Shown: positions 46,875 through 55,706 of the stretch, piece after piece | Layout of the letters: the number at the start of each line of letters is the position of its first letter | Numbering within the stretch: position 1 is the stretch's first letter | Source: HLUCCA09 sp039822045 | GTDB taxonomy: Bacteria > Pseudomonadota > Alphaproteobacteria > Rhodobacterales > Rhodobacteraceae | DNA length: 64,000 bases | Direction: 5' to 3' | NCBI GenBank assembly: GCA_039822045.1 | Contig: JBCBMY010000002.1 | Coordinates: forward strand, 124,001-188,000 | Translations under genes and position numbers: made by a program | Notes under the pieces: generated by a model | Told to the model about the DNA's origin: nothing | Databases searched by the model: none | Seen by the model: only the letters and a program-made list of their open reading frames with translations

Positions 46875-47641
46875 GCCAGGCCGCGCAGAATGAGAATGAG
46901 CGCCGCAAGGCCGGAGATCGCCAGCAGGAACGGGCGGAAGCGGGCATCGAAGGCCCCGCGCAACCGCGCCGATATAAGCCCGCCCACCAGCATGCCGGGG
47001 GCCATCACAAGCGCGAGGATCGCGTCGGCCCAAGTGGCCCAGCCGGTGGCGAAGAGGCCCACAAGCGAGATCGCGCAGCCGATCGAGAAGAAGGCCGCGA
47101 GAGTCGGACGGGCGCGCGTGCTGCTCCGGTCCTGGTAGAGGATGGCGAGCGGCGGCGCGCCGACCGATGTGATCGTGCCCATCAGGCCCGAGACACCGCC
47201 CATGGCACCGAGCGCCGGGCGGGAGAACGGCAGGCGCAGGCCCAGGAGCGACATGGCGACCGCCAGCGCGAGCATCAGGCCGAAGACGAGCGAGAAGGTC
47301 TCGCGGTCGGTGAGCGCGGCCAGAAGCGCCGTCGCCGCGAGCATACCGACGATTCGCCCGAGCGCCGCGATCCACACTTCGGGCCAGACGATGGCGGAGC
47401 GTTCCCGCACGGCGGTCAGACCCGAGGTCGCCATCCCCAGGAAAAGCGTCGGCGCGGGCACCAGCAGCGGGTCGATCAGCGCCAGGAGCGGGGCGGCGAA
47501 AAGGCCGAACCCCATGCCGAGGCCGAACTGGATAACGGCCGCCAGAACGACGATGGCAAGAATGGCCGTCAGCGTCAGCGGGTCGGCCAGGAGCGCGAGC
47601 GCATGGGCGCCCTCGTGCAGTAGCTCTGGGTCGATTGTCAT
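46871..47641 (-). CDS. TauE/SafE (TSUP) family permease (second copy)
   Basis: 256 aa, about eight hydrophobic segments, with the TSUP repeats VIQFGLGMGFGLFAAPLL and LGAMGGVSGLMGTITSVGAPP. Divergent from the TSUP at 16855. It follows the Imm11-like gene after 86 bp and overlaps the BASS-like gene. It may export an anion generated during catabolism of the TRAP substrate; sulfite is one family example, not shown here. Confidence 0.85.
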   Translation of the reverse strand: MTIDPELLHEGAHALALLADPLTLTAILAIVVLAAVIQFGLGMGFGLFAAPLLALIDPLLVPAPTLFLGMATSGLTAVRERSAIVWPEVWIAALGRIVGMLAATALLAALTDRETFSLVFGLMLALAVAMSLLGLRLPFSRPALGAMGGVSGLMGTITSVGAPPLAILYQDRSSTRARPTLAAFFSIGCAISLVGLFATGWATWADAILALVMAPGMLVGGLISARLRGAFDARFRPFLLAISGLAALILILRGLA

Positions 47642-47727
47642 CTGGGGCCTGGGGCTGACGGCGGGGTGCCGGTGCTCTAACGGACACCGCCCGGCAGGGC
47701 CAGTTCGAAGCGTCTGAGCCGCGCGGG

Positions 47728-48366
47728 CTAGGTCTCGGCGGGATGAACCTCGAAGGGCGTGCTGAGACTGTGGCCCTCGAAGAGGCCCTCTTCGAAGGCC
47801 CCGGCGAGCGTGGCGCTGACGAAGAGACCGCCTTGATGCCGTTCCCGCCAGATATGATGGCCGGCGATCTTCTCGGCGTCGAAGACCCTGCGCCACGGCA
47901 CGCCTTCTTCGCGGAGCCTGTACCATCGGCGCCCGTCGAGGGGCGGCTCGCAGAGCGCATGCGCGAGGCCGTCGAGACGGGTGCCAACAATCAGCCAGAA
48001 ATATTCTCCCACCGGTCCGGACTTGCGACGGAGATGGGCGGGATGGAATTGGTGCCGCCCCGGCTCCAACCGCTCGACCAGATCGCGGAAGCGCGGGCTG
48101 ACCATATGCGTCCCCTTCCGGCACCCCATCACGTCCATCGGTTTCTGGTGGCCGGGCGCCTTGTAGCGCCATGCGCTGGGCGCGCAGGTCAGGTCAACCG
48201 GCCGGCCGGAATCGAACATGAAGTCGTCCACCGGTGCGCCGCCATCGTCGCTGTGGTCGATCACGACAACCTTGTCGAAGTCCCCGTCCAAGGGATCGAA
48301 ACCGGAATCGTAGAGCACCTTGCCCCTGCGCGTGACGCTGGCCTCAAAGAGCGAATAGACGGGCAT
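47728..48366 (-). CDS. Imm11 (DUF1629)-like protein
   Basis: 212 aa soluble protein. The C-terminal half matches my memory of the Imm11/DUF1629 pattern: GEYFWLIVGTRLDGL, FDAEKIAGHHIWRERHQGGL and FVSATLAGAFEEGLFEGHSL. The N-terminal half has VTRRGKVLYDSGFDPLDGDF. Imm11 domains are often, but not only, immunity proteins of contact-dependent toxins; no toxin gene is nearby. It is five bases after a TRAP large subunit, so is co-expressed with transport genes. Role unknown. Confidence 0.65.
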   Translation of the reverse strand: MPVYSLFEASVTRRGKVLYDSGFDPLDGDFDKVVVIDHSDDGGAPVDDFMFDSGRPVDLTCAPSAWRYKAPGHQKPMDVMGCRKGTHMVSPRFRDLVERLEPGRHQFHPAHLRRKSGPVGEYFWLIVGTRLDGLAHALCEPPLDGRRWYRLREEGVPWRRVFDAEKIAGHHIWRERHQGGLFVSATLAGAFEEGLFEGHSLSTPFEVHPAET

Positions 48367-48371
48367 GACGG

Positions 48372-49676
48372 CTAGCGTTGTCGAATGTTTTCCGGCAGCC
48401 AGGTGGCGAGGCCCGGGAAGGCGATCAGGACGAACACCATCACGACCATGATCAGAAACATCGGGATCGCGGCCTTGGCGATGAAATTCATCTCGTGCTT
48501 CGTCATGCCCTGCAGGACGAAGAGGTTGAACCCGATGGGCGGCGTGATCTGCGCCATCTCGACCACGACGACGATGAAGATGCCGAACCAGATCAGGTCG
48601 ATCCCCGCTTCGCGGATCATCGGCTCGACGACGGCCATGGTCAGCACGACCGAGGAAATCCCGTCGAGGAAGCAGCCGAGGATGATGTAGAAGACGAGGA
48701 GCGCCATCAGAAGCTCGAACCGGCTGAGCTCGAGGCTGCCGATCAGGTCGGCAAGACCGCGCGGCAGGCCGGTGAAGCCCATCGAGAGCGAGAGGAACGC
48801 CGCGCCGGCGAGAATGAGGGCGATCATCGCCGAGGTGCGCACGGCGCCCATGAGGCTTTCGGTGAAGGTGCCCCAACTGAGCGAGCCCTGCCCGGCCGCG
48901 AGGAGGAGCGAGCCGATCACACCAAAGGCGGCAGCCTCGGTCGCCGTGGCGACGCCCATATACATCGAGCCAATGACGACGAGGATCAGGCAGATAACGG
49001 GCAGGAGGAACCGCGAGTTGGCGAGCTTTTCGCCAAAGGTCATCGGCGGTTCCGGCGTGGGATTGAAGTTGCGCGAGACCTGGCTGACGATGGCGACGTA
49101 GGCCATGAACATCAGCGCCAGCACAAGGCCGGGGAAGACGCCCGCCATGAAGAGCTGGGTGATCGATTCGTTGATCGTGACGCCGTAGACGATGAGCGTA
49201 AGCGACGGCGGGATCATCAGGCCGAGGGTGGCCGCGCCCGCCAGCGTTCCGATCACCATCGTCTCGGGGTAGTCGCGACGGCGCAGTTCCGGGATCGACA
49301 TCTTGCCGACGGTCGTGAGCGTGGCGGCCGACGAGCCCGAGACGGCGGCGAAAACGGTGCAGCCGACGATGTTGGTGTGGACAAGCCCGCCGGGCAGCCG
49401 CGCCATCCAGGGGCTGAGCCCGCGGAACATGTCCTCGGACAATCGCGTTCGGTAGAGGATCTCGCCCATCCAGATGAAGAGCGGGAGCGCGGTGAGCGTC
49501 CACGACGACGAGGCGCCCCAGATCCGAGTGATCATCGCGTCGCCGGGCGGGCGTGGCGTGAAGAGCTCCATCCCGACATAGGCCACGCCCATGAGCGCAA
49601 GGCCCACCCAGACGCCGGAGCCCAGAAGAAAGAACAGAACGAAGAGGAAGATGGCGATCGGGGCGAGCTGTTCCAT
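48372..49676 (-). CDS. dctM: TRAP transporter large permease (third system)
   Basis: 434 aa, about twelve membrane helices. Signatures are FIWMGEILYRTRLSEDMF, FAAVSGSSAATLTTVGKMSI, AGAATLGLMIPPSLTLIVYG and QITPPIGFNLFVLQGMTK. Three bases separate it from the small subunit. Forms a P-Q-M unit with 49680 and 50481, downstream of D-amino-acid dehydrogenase, enolase-superfamily and TPP-enzyme genes. Confidence 0.94.
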   Translation of the reverse strand: MEQLAPIAIFLFVLFFLLGSGVWVGLALMGVAYVGMELFTPRPPGDAMITRIWGASSSWTLTALPLFIWMGEILYRTRLSEDMFRGLSPWMARLPGGLVHTNIVGCTVFAAVSGSSAATLTTVGKMSIPELRRRDYPETMVIGTLAGAATLGLMIPPSLTLIVYGVTINESITQLFMAGVFPGLVLALMFMAYVAIVSQVSRNFNPTPEPPMTFGEKLANSRFLLPVICLILVVIGSMYMGVATATEAAAFGVIGSLLLAAGQGSLSWGTFTESLMGAVRTSAMIALILAGAAFLSLSMGFTGLPRGLADLIGSLELSRFELLMALLVFYIILGCFLDGISSVVLTMAVVEPMIREAGIDLIWFGIFIVVVVEMAQITPPIGFNLFVLQGMTKHEMNFIAKAAIPMFLIMVVMVFVLIAFPGLATWLPENIRQR

Positions 49677-49679
49677 GCC

Positions 49680-50207
49680 TTATTCCGCGTGCTCCTGATC
49701 GACCGTTTCACCGGACATGTTGTGGTCTCCGGTCAGCACGAGGCGGAGGAAGTTGTCCCAAAACGCGATAGCCAGGAGGATGGCGCCGATGGCCATCGAC
49801 ATCTGCGGGATCCAGATCGGCGTCTTGTCGAGGCCCTGGGAGACCTCGTTGAGCCGCCACGACCAATAGGTGCCGCGCACGGCATACCAGGCGAAGTAGG
49901 TGGCGATGACGGTCCCGACGCCGAAGCAGAACGTCTCGCCCCAGCGGCGATGGCGCCCAAGGGAGGACAGCACGATCGACACCCGGATATGGGCACCGTG
50001 GTTCAGGGCATAGGCGAACGCGAAGAACGACGCGCATGCCATTGCATAGCCGGCATAATCCGTGGCCCCGGGGAAGACCTGACCGGTCCAGCGCGCGAGC
50101 ATCTGTAGGACGATGATCGTCAGGATCGCGATGAGAAAGAGCGCGGCGACGATGCCGCCGGCCAGGTAAAGTGTGTCGAGCGTACGTCGGAGGGCTGTCA
50201 CGCGCAC
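49680..50207 (-). CDS. dctQ: TRAP transporter small permease (third system)
   Basis: 175 aa, four hydrophobic helices, with LQMLARWTGQVFPGATDYAG, FFAFAYALNHGAHIRVSIVL and a C-terminal acidic tail. Start is GTG 50207; GTG 50201 is equally possible and no strong ribosome site decides. A hairpin lies in the 273-bp gap upstream. Confidence 0.88.
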   Translation of the reverse strand: MRVTALRRTLDTLYLAGGIVAALFLIAILTIIVLQMLARWTGQVFPGATDYAGYAMACASFFAFAYALNHGAHIRVSIVLSSLGRHRRWGETFCFGVGTVIATYFAWYAVRGTYWSWRLNEVSQGLDKTPIWIPQMSMAIGAILLAIAFWDNFLRLVLTGDHNMSGETVDQEHAE

Positions 50208-50438
50208 GATCCGGAGGCAGCGGCCGGGGGCGTTGCCGCGGCGATGGTGGGGTCGAAGGAGCGGACGGCCTGCGACGTCAGACCCCTACGCGAAGCTACA
50301 AACGCAGGTTCAGGAGGGGTGTCGCGGTCAGCGCGTGCCGACCGGCGCGCACGTGTCGCCTCGGGGAAATCGGTGGTGTCCATGGCAAGCTTTCCGCCGT
50401 GTCAGACCGGGGATGTGCACGTACGGCACGCGGGAGCA

Positions 50439-50459
50439 GCAGGCCGAAAAAGGGCCTGC
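50439..50459 (-). terminator. intercistronic hairpin after the third TRAP dctP
   Basis: Arms GCAGGCC (50439-50445) and GGCCTGC (50453-50459) with a seven-base loop, 21 bases after the dctP stop. Same location and likely role as the hairpin at 19661: partial termination or 3' protection that favours binding-protein mRNA. Confidence 0.55.
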
Positions 50460-50480
50460 CGCTTTGTCGGAGTTCGGGGA

Positions 50481-51455
50481 TCAGCCGCCGGACTGGTAGG
50501 TCTCGACGATGGCCGCGCCGTCTTCGCCGGCGGTCTCGAGCCATTCGGTGGTCATCGTCTCGCCGATGGCCTTGAGCTCCTCGACCAGGCCGTCGCTGGC
50601 CTTTTCCACGGTCATGCCGCCTTCCTTGAGGCCATCGAGCGTGAACTGCGTGTAGTCCTTGGAGCGGGCGAGGCCCTCGGCCTTGGCGTCGGCCGCGCAG
50701 CCTTCGACGATCGCCTTGGTTTCGTCCGACAGGCCATTCCAGGCCTGCATGTTGACGAAGACCGCATTGCGGGGGAGCCAGGCATCGACCTCGTAGAAGT
50801 AGTTCAAATGCTCCCAGACCTTGCGGTCGTAACCGGTGGCGCCCGAGGAGATCATGCTGTCGGCGACGCCGGTGGCGAAGGCCTGGGAGATCTCGGCAGC
50901 TTCGATCTGCACCGGCAGCATGCCGGTCAGTTCGGCCAGGCGCGCGGTGGCGGTGGAGTAGGAGCGGAACTTGACGCCCGACATGTCGGCCACCGAGCCG
51001 ACCTCGTCGCGGAAATAAAGGCCCTGGGGCGGCCATGGCACCGAATAGAGATAGTGCAGGTTATCCTCGGCCAGGATCTCGGCGACCTTGGGGCCCGCGA
51101 TCTCCCACAGCGCCTCGTGCTCGTCGAAGGACGAGACGAGGAACGGGATCGAGTCGACGCCGTAGAGCGGGTTTTCGTTCTGGTGGGCCGACAGGAGGCG
51201 CTCGCCGATGTTGGCCTGGCCGGTCTGGACGGCGCGCTTGATCTCGTTGCCCGGGAAGAGGGCGCCCGAGGGATGCGTGACGATTTCCAGATCGCCGCCC
51301 GTGCCCGCGGTGACGCAGGTCGCGAAGTTGGCGCCGACCTCGGAATGGAAGTTGCTGGCGGAGTACGCCATGGGCATGTCCCACTTTTCGGCGGCGGCCA
51401 TGCCGGCCGCAGCGGTCAGCGCCGTGGCCGCAAGAAGGGTGGTCTGAGTCTTCAT
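50481..51455 (-). CDS. dctP: TRAP transporter substrate-binding protein (third system)
   Basis: 324 aa periplasmic receptor with signal peptide MKTQTTLLAATALTAAAGMA (cleavage near MAAAE). GGGAGA precedes the ATG. DctP blocks are MSGVKFRSYSTATARLAELT (ligand Arg in FRSY), ISQAFATGVADSMISSG and AVFVNMQAWNGLSDE. It sits 50 bp after the D-amino-acid dehydrogenase gene, so an amino acid or hydroxy/keto acid is a plausible ligand; not demonstrated. Confidence 0.92.
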   Translation of the reverse strand: MKTQTTLLAATALTAAAGMAAAEKWDMPMAYSASNFHSEVGANFATCVTAGTGGDLEIVTHPSGALFPGNEIKRAVQTGQANIGERLLSAHQNENPLYGVDSIPFLVSSFDEHEALWEIAGPKVAEILAEDNLHYLYSVPWPPQGLYFRDEVGSVADMSGVKFRSYSTATARLAELTGMLPVQIEAAEISQAFATGVADSMISSGATGYDRKVWEHLNYFYEVDAWLPRNAVFVNMQAWNGLSDETKAIVEGCAADAKAEGLARSKDYTQFTLDGLKEGGMTVEKASDGLVEELKAIGETMTTEWLETAGEDGAAIVETYQSGG

Positions 51456-51505
51456 GATTGGTCTCCCTCGTTGGACTGGCGAAGTTCTCTCGCTCCGGTC
51501 GTGGG

Positions 51506-52792
51506 TTATTGAAAGCGCGCGGGGCTGAAGGACGCAAGGTCAATGTTGGGCGACTGGCCCGTGGCAAGCTGCGCCAGCAGGCGCCCGGTTTTCGGACCGC
51601 CTGTCAGACCGACATGGTCGTGCCCGAAGCCCAGGAATGCGCCTTTCAGGGACGGGCTCTCGCCGATGACGGGCAGGGAATCGGCCATCGAGGGGCGGTG
51701 ACCCATCCATTCGACCTCGCGCGCCCAGGTGATGCCGGGGATCGCGCGTTTGATGTTTTGCCGCAGGAGCCGGATCGGCGCGCGGGAGGGCGGCGCGGTG
51801 AGGCCGCCGAACTCGACGATCCCGGCGAGGCGCAGGCGACCGTCCATCGGGGTGGCGACGAACTTGCCCGAGGCGACCATGACCGGGTGCTTGGGCATGA
51901 TCGAGGGCTCCCAGAGCTCGAGGTGATAGCCGCGCTCGGATTCGAGCGGGGGGTTCAGGCCGAGCCGCTTGGCCAGGGGCGTGGACCAGGCGCCGGTGGC
52001 GAGGATGGCGGCGTCGCACGGGATGGTTTCGCCGCCGGCCCGCAGGCCGGTCAGCCGACCGTTCTCGCGGGCAAAATCGGTGACCTCGGCCTTCAGGATG
52101 CGCCCGCCCTGCCCCTCGACATGGGCGGCAAGCGCTTTGACATAGGCGCCGGGGTCGGAGATGCGGCCGTGGTTGCCGAAGCGGGCGGCACAGGTGAGAG
52201 CCGGGCCGAAAGCCGGATCGAAGGCCTTGAACGCCTCGCCCTCCAGCACATCCCACTCGAACCCGTTCTCACGGCGGACCTGCCAGCCGAAGGCATCGGT
52301 CTCATAATGGGCGCGGTCGTTGTAGATGTAGAGATAGTCGCTGGGGTGGATATAGCGGGCCGCCGGCGTGCCATCGGCCAGCGCGAGATGATCGGCCAGG
52401 CTGTCGCCGATGAGCGGGGCCATGGCCGCGGCGCGGGCGCGGGTGGCATCGGCGTTGGCGTGGGCGAGGTAGCGGCGGAGCCAGGGGGCGAGCCGAGGCA
52501 GGTAGGACCATTTCAGAAAGAGCGGCTGGCCCGGATCGAAGAGCATCTTCGGGGCCTTCTTGAGAAGGCCGGGCACGGTGACCGGAACAACGGAGCAGGA
52601 GGCGAGGACGCCGCCATTGCCGTGCGACGTGCCCTCGCCCGGGCCGAGCCGGTCGATCAGCACGACCTTGTGCCCGGCGCGCTGGGCCCAGAGCGCGGTG
52701 GCGGTGCCGACGATGCCGGCCCCGATGATCGCGAGCGTCTTGGGCGTCGTGGCCGTTTCACCGGTCGGGAGCGTGGAGGTGTCGGGGCTCAT
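51506..52792 (-). CDS. FAD-dependent D-amino acid dehydrogenase (DadA-like)
   Basis: 428 aa DAO-superfamily oxidoreductase. FAD motif IIGAGIVGTATALWAQRAGH at residues 18-37, DRLGPGEGTSHGNGGVLASC, then late blocks VEWMGHRPSMADSLPVIGES and FLGFGHDHVGLTGGPKTGRL. DadA-type enzymes oxidise D-amino acids to 2-oxoacids. ATGA overlap with the enolase-superfamily gene. With TRAP, racemase and TPP-enzyme neighbours, it may start catabolism of an imported D- or N-substituted amino acid. Confidence 0.88.
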   Translation of the reverse strand: MSPDTSTLPTGETATTPKTLAIIGAGIVGTATALWAQRAGHKVVLIDRLGPGEGTSHGNGGVLASCSVVPVTVPGLLKKAPKMLFDPGQPLFLKWSYLPRLAPWLRRYLAHANADATRARAAAMAPLIGDSLADHLALADGTPAARYIHPSDYLYIYNDRAHYETDAFGWQVRRENGFEWDVLEGEAFKAFDPAFGPALTCAARFGNHGRISDPGAYVKALAAHVEGQGGRILKAEVTDFARENGRLTGLRAGGETIPCDAAILATGAWSTPLAKRLGLNPPLESERGYHLELWEPSIMPKHPVMVASGKFVATPMDGRLRLAGIVEFGGLTAPPSRAPIRLLRQNIKRAIPGITWAREVEWMGHRPSMADSLPVIGESPSLKGAFLGFGHDHVGLTGGPKTGRLLAQLATGQSPNIDLASFSPARFQ

Positions 52793-53928
52793 GCGGCGCG
52801 GGCTCCTGGGCCGTGGACGGCGTGGTGGCGCACAAGGCCGGGGTCGGGCGCGTGGCCGAGGCCGGGGCCGGTGGGCACGACGACTTCGCCGTTCTCGATG
52901 GGGAAGGGCGTGGCCAGGAGATCGCGCGCGAGGAAATAGCGGGCCTGGTAGAACTCGCAGCCAAGCGTGATCTCGGGCGTGGCGGCGATCATGTGGGCGC
53001 CGGCGAGATGGGCGAGGCCGGTTTCGAACATGTCACCGCCATAGGCGAGGAGACCCTGGGCGGCGGCGCTGCGCGCGGTGGCCTGGGCGCGGGCGAGGCC
53101 GCCGGCCTTCATGATCTTGATCGAGAGCCCGTCGCAGAAGGAAGCGGCGCCTTCGGCATCCTCTGGTCCGAAGACGGATTCGTCTGCCAGAATAGGCACT
53201 TCGAGGGCGTCCTTCAAGCGGGCCATTGTGGGTGTGTCGCGGGCAGCAACGGGCTGTTCCACGAAATCGGGCGCCATCTCGGCCGCGATCTCGGGGACGT
53301 CGCGGAGGGCGGCTGCGGCGTCGAGGCCCTGGTTGTAGTCGATCCGGAGGCGGAACTTGGGATGGTACGTACGGATGTAGTCGGCGCGGGCCATGTCGAA
53401 GGCGTGGCCGTTGAAGCCAGTCTTCAGTTTGACGATGCCGACACCGTCCGCCTGGAGCCTGGCGAGCAGGCGCTTGTCGGCCTCGAAGTCGGGATCGGCG
53501 ATCGAGCAGGAGAGCGGAATGCGGGCCCCGGCCCTGCCCCCGAGCCGGCTGGCGACGCTCTGGCCCGTCAGCCGGCCGGCGAGGTCGTGGAGCGCGGTGT
53601 CGAGCGCGGCTTTGGCCTCGGTGCAGTGGACGACGGCCCGGCTGGCCTGGGCATGGATCGCTGCATGATCGGCGACGGCGCGGCCGACGACGTGGGGGCG
53701 CATATAGCGGTCGAGCGCGGCGAAGGACGCCTCGGGCGAGCCGGTGAAGACGACCCAGGGGGAGGCCTCGCCCCAGCCCTCGGTGCCGTCGTCTGCGGTC
53801 AGGCGCAGGATCACGACCTCGACGCTGCCCGCGACCGTGCCGATGCCGTGGTCACGCCGGGCGGTGACGGGCAGCGCGCAGTGCCAGACATCGAAGCCGG
53901 TGATCGTTTGCGCCAGCGCATCGCTCAC
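52789..53928 (-). CDS. mandelate racemase/muconate lactonizing enzyme family protein (enolase superfamily)
   Basis: 379 aa. GTG 53928 overlaps the stop of the TPP-enzyme gene. The barrel shows the family pattern: GIVKLKTGFN (first catalytic Lys), LRIDYNQG (metal Asp), PDFVEQPV (metal Glu), ILADESVF (metal Asp) and LSIKIMKAGGL (second Lys), the MLE-subgroup arrangement. Members are dehydratases, racemases or cycloisomerases; cis-3-hydroxyproline dehydratase, dipeptide epimerase and muconate cycloisomerase are alternatives. Confidence 0.88.
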   Translation of the reverse strand: MSDALAQTITGFDVWHCALPVTARRDHGIGTVAGSVEVVILRLTADDGTEGWGEASPWVVFTGSPEASFAALDRYMRPHVVGRAVADHAAIHAQASRAVVHCTEAKAALDTALHDLAGRLTGQSVASRLGGRAGARIPLSCSIADPDFEADKRLLARLQADGVGIVKLKTGFNGHAFDMARADYIRTYHPKFRLRIDYNQGLDAAAALRDVPEIAAEMAPDFVEQPVAARDTPTMARLKDALEVPILADESVFGPEDAEGAASFCDGLSIKIMKAGGLARAQATARSAAAQGLLAYGGDMFETGLAHLAGAHMIAATPEITLGCEFYQARYFLARDLLATPFPIENGEVVVPTGPGLGHAPDPGLVRHHAVHGPGARAA

Positions 53929-55625
53929 GCAACCCACTCCGACACGGGGGCCGCGGCCTCGTGGAGGGGCTGGGCGATGATGTCGACCAGCGTGGGGCCC
54001 GGGGCGTTCAGCGCCTGTTTGAGCGTCGGTGCGAGGTCGAGCGGGTCGGCGACCGTCCAGGCCTCGAGCCCGAAGGCGCGGGCGATGGCGGCATGGTCGG
54101 TGCGGCCGAAATCGACATTGTGGAAGCGGCTGCCAAAGCCCGACGCCTGCCCCGCCTTGATCCAGCCGAACGTGGCGTTGGAGAAGACGAGAAGCGTGAT
54201 GGGCATGCGGTAGCGCACAAGGGTTTCAAGCTCGCCGCAAGCCATGGCGAAGGAGCCGTCGCCCATGGCGGCCACGGTTTTCACGTTTGGCCGGCCGATA
54301 TGGGCGCCGATGGACGCACCGAGGGCAAAGCCCAGGGCACCATGGGCGCGGTTGGTGATGAAGTGGCGCCCGGCCTCGGGCCAGCGGTAATGGGCCGAGA
54401 AATAGGGGCACGGCGTGCCCGGGTCGGCGACGATGGTGGCGTCGGGGTCGAGCACGTCCTGCAGGGTGGCGATGACGCGCTCGGGGCGGATCGGCCGCTC
54501 GGTGCTGTCGGCCAGCGGGCGGAACGCGGCCTCGCGGGCGGCACGGGCGGTGGCGGCGCGGGCGGTGCCCTCCATCTGCGGCATGTCGCGGCCGCGTTTG
54601 GCCTCCACGGCGTCGGCCAGCGCGGTCAGCGCGAGGTGTGCGTCGGCGCAAATGGCAACGTCCGTTGGGTAGCTGGCGCCGAGAACCATGGGATCGACGT
54701 CGATATGGATGATGCGCGTGCCGGGCCTGGGGACGGACCAGCGCTCGGTCGTGACGGAGCCCGCGCGGCAGCCAATGAAGAGGACGAGGTCGGCCTCTTC
54801 GACGATGGCGCGGGTGGCGGGGACGCCGCCATTGGTGCCGACAACGCCAACGGCGAGCGGGTCGGTCTCGGCGATGCTGCCCTGGCCGGATACCGTCGTC
54901 GCGATGGGCAGGTCGAGGGCGCGGGCAAGGCGCGCGAGCGGGTCTTCGGCGCCAGCAAGGACCGGGCCACCGCCGCAGATCGCCACGGCGCGGGTGCTGC
55001 GGGCAATGAGCTTGAGCGCGGCATAGATCGTGTCTGGATCCGGCGCGGCGCGGTCGGCCGGGAAGGCCGCGTGGCGGGGATCGGCCCAGACCTCGGACGG
55101 GGCGACGGTCGCCTTTTGCGTATCGAAGGGGAACGCGAGATGCGCGGCGCCGGGGCGGCCGGTCGTCATCGCGCGAAAGGCGGCACGGACCTGGCCGGGG
55201 AGGCGGCGGGCATCATCAAGCGTGCCGCGGTACTTCGTGAGCGGGGCAAAGAGCGCGGGCTGGTCGAGTTCGGTCAGCGGGTAGCGGCCGCGCGATGTGG
55301 TGGCGACATCGGTGGTGATGGCAAGGATCGGAACCGAGCTTTCGTTGGCCTCGACGACGCCCGGCAGGATATAGGTCGCGCCGCCGCCCGAGGGCCCTTC
55401 GCAGATGCCGGGCTTGCCGGTGACGCGGGCATAGCCGTCGGCCATGTAGCCGGCATGGCGTTCGTCGCGGGTCAGCAGGTGGCGGATGCCGTGGTCGAGC
55501 CGGGCCATCGCATCGTAGAACGGCAAGGTCGTGTCGCCGCAGAGACCGAAGATCGTGTCGACGCCGTGGGCCTCGAGGAGGCGCACCATCGCCTCCGCGC
55601 CGGTGAGCTGGTTGGTGGCGTCCAT
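53925..55625 (-). CDS. thiamine pyrophosphate-dependent enzyme (acetolactate synthase-like)
   Basis: 566 aa. N-terminal Pyr domain: LLEAHGVDTIFGLCGDTTLP, with DERHAGYMADGYAR containing the catalytic Glu-type region and GPSGGGATYILPGVVEANES. C-terminal PP domain: AMGDGSFAMACGELETLVRY ending in SNATFGWIKAGQ, the TPP/Mg motif. The acetolactate synthase, benzoylformate decarboxylase, sulfopyruvate-type and oxalyl-CoA families share this layout; no specific reaction is evident. First gene of the minus-strand operon, divergent from the racemase gene by 81 bp. Confidence 0.85.
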   Translation of the reverse strand: MDATNQLTGAEAMVRLLEAHGVDTIFGLCGDTTLPFYDAMARLDHGIRHLLTRDERHAGYMADGYARVTGKPGICEGPSGGGATYILPGVVEANESSVPILAITTDVATTSRGRYPLTELDQPALFAPLTKYRGTLDDARRLPGQVRAAFRAMTTGRPGAAHLAFPFDTQKATVAPSEVWADPRHAAFPADRAAPDPDTIYAALKLIARSTRAVAICGGGPVLAGAEDPLARLARALDLPIATTVSGQGSIAETDPLAVGVVGTNGGVPATRAIVEEADLVLFIGCRAGSVTTERWSVPRPGTRIIHIDVDPMVLGASYPTDVAICADAHLALTALADAVEAKRGRDMPQMEGTARAATARAAREAAFRPLADSTERPIRPERVIATLQDVLDPDATIVADPGTPCPYFSAHYRWPEAGRHFITNRAHGALGFALGASIGAHIGRPNVKTVAAMGDGSFAMACGELETLVRYRMPITLLVFSNATFGWIKAGQASGFGSRFHNVDFGRTDHAAIARAFGLEAWTVADPLDLAPTLKQALNAPGPTLVDIIAQPLHEAAAPVSEWVA

Positions 55626-55706
55626 CGGTCCCCTCTGCCCCTGTGCCGGGCGAGCTTGCGAAGCGCCCTGCCCCATGTCAACGAAGTGCGGCAAAAGGAG
55701 CGTGCG

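Noticed and set aside
53961..55706. Long plus-strand frame leading into the racemase gene
   Set aside because: It lies antisense to the TPP enzyme with intact TPP motifs. Only the part from ATG 55707 has family motifs and a ribosome site.
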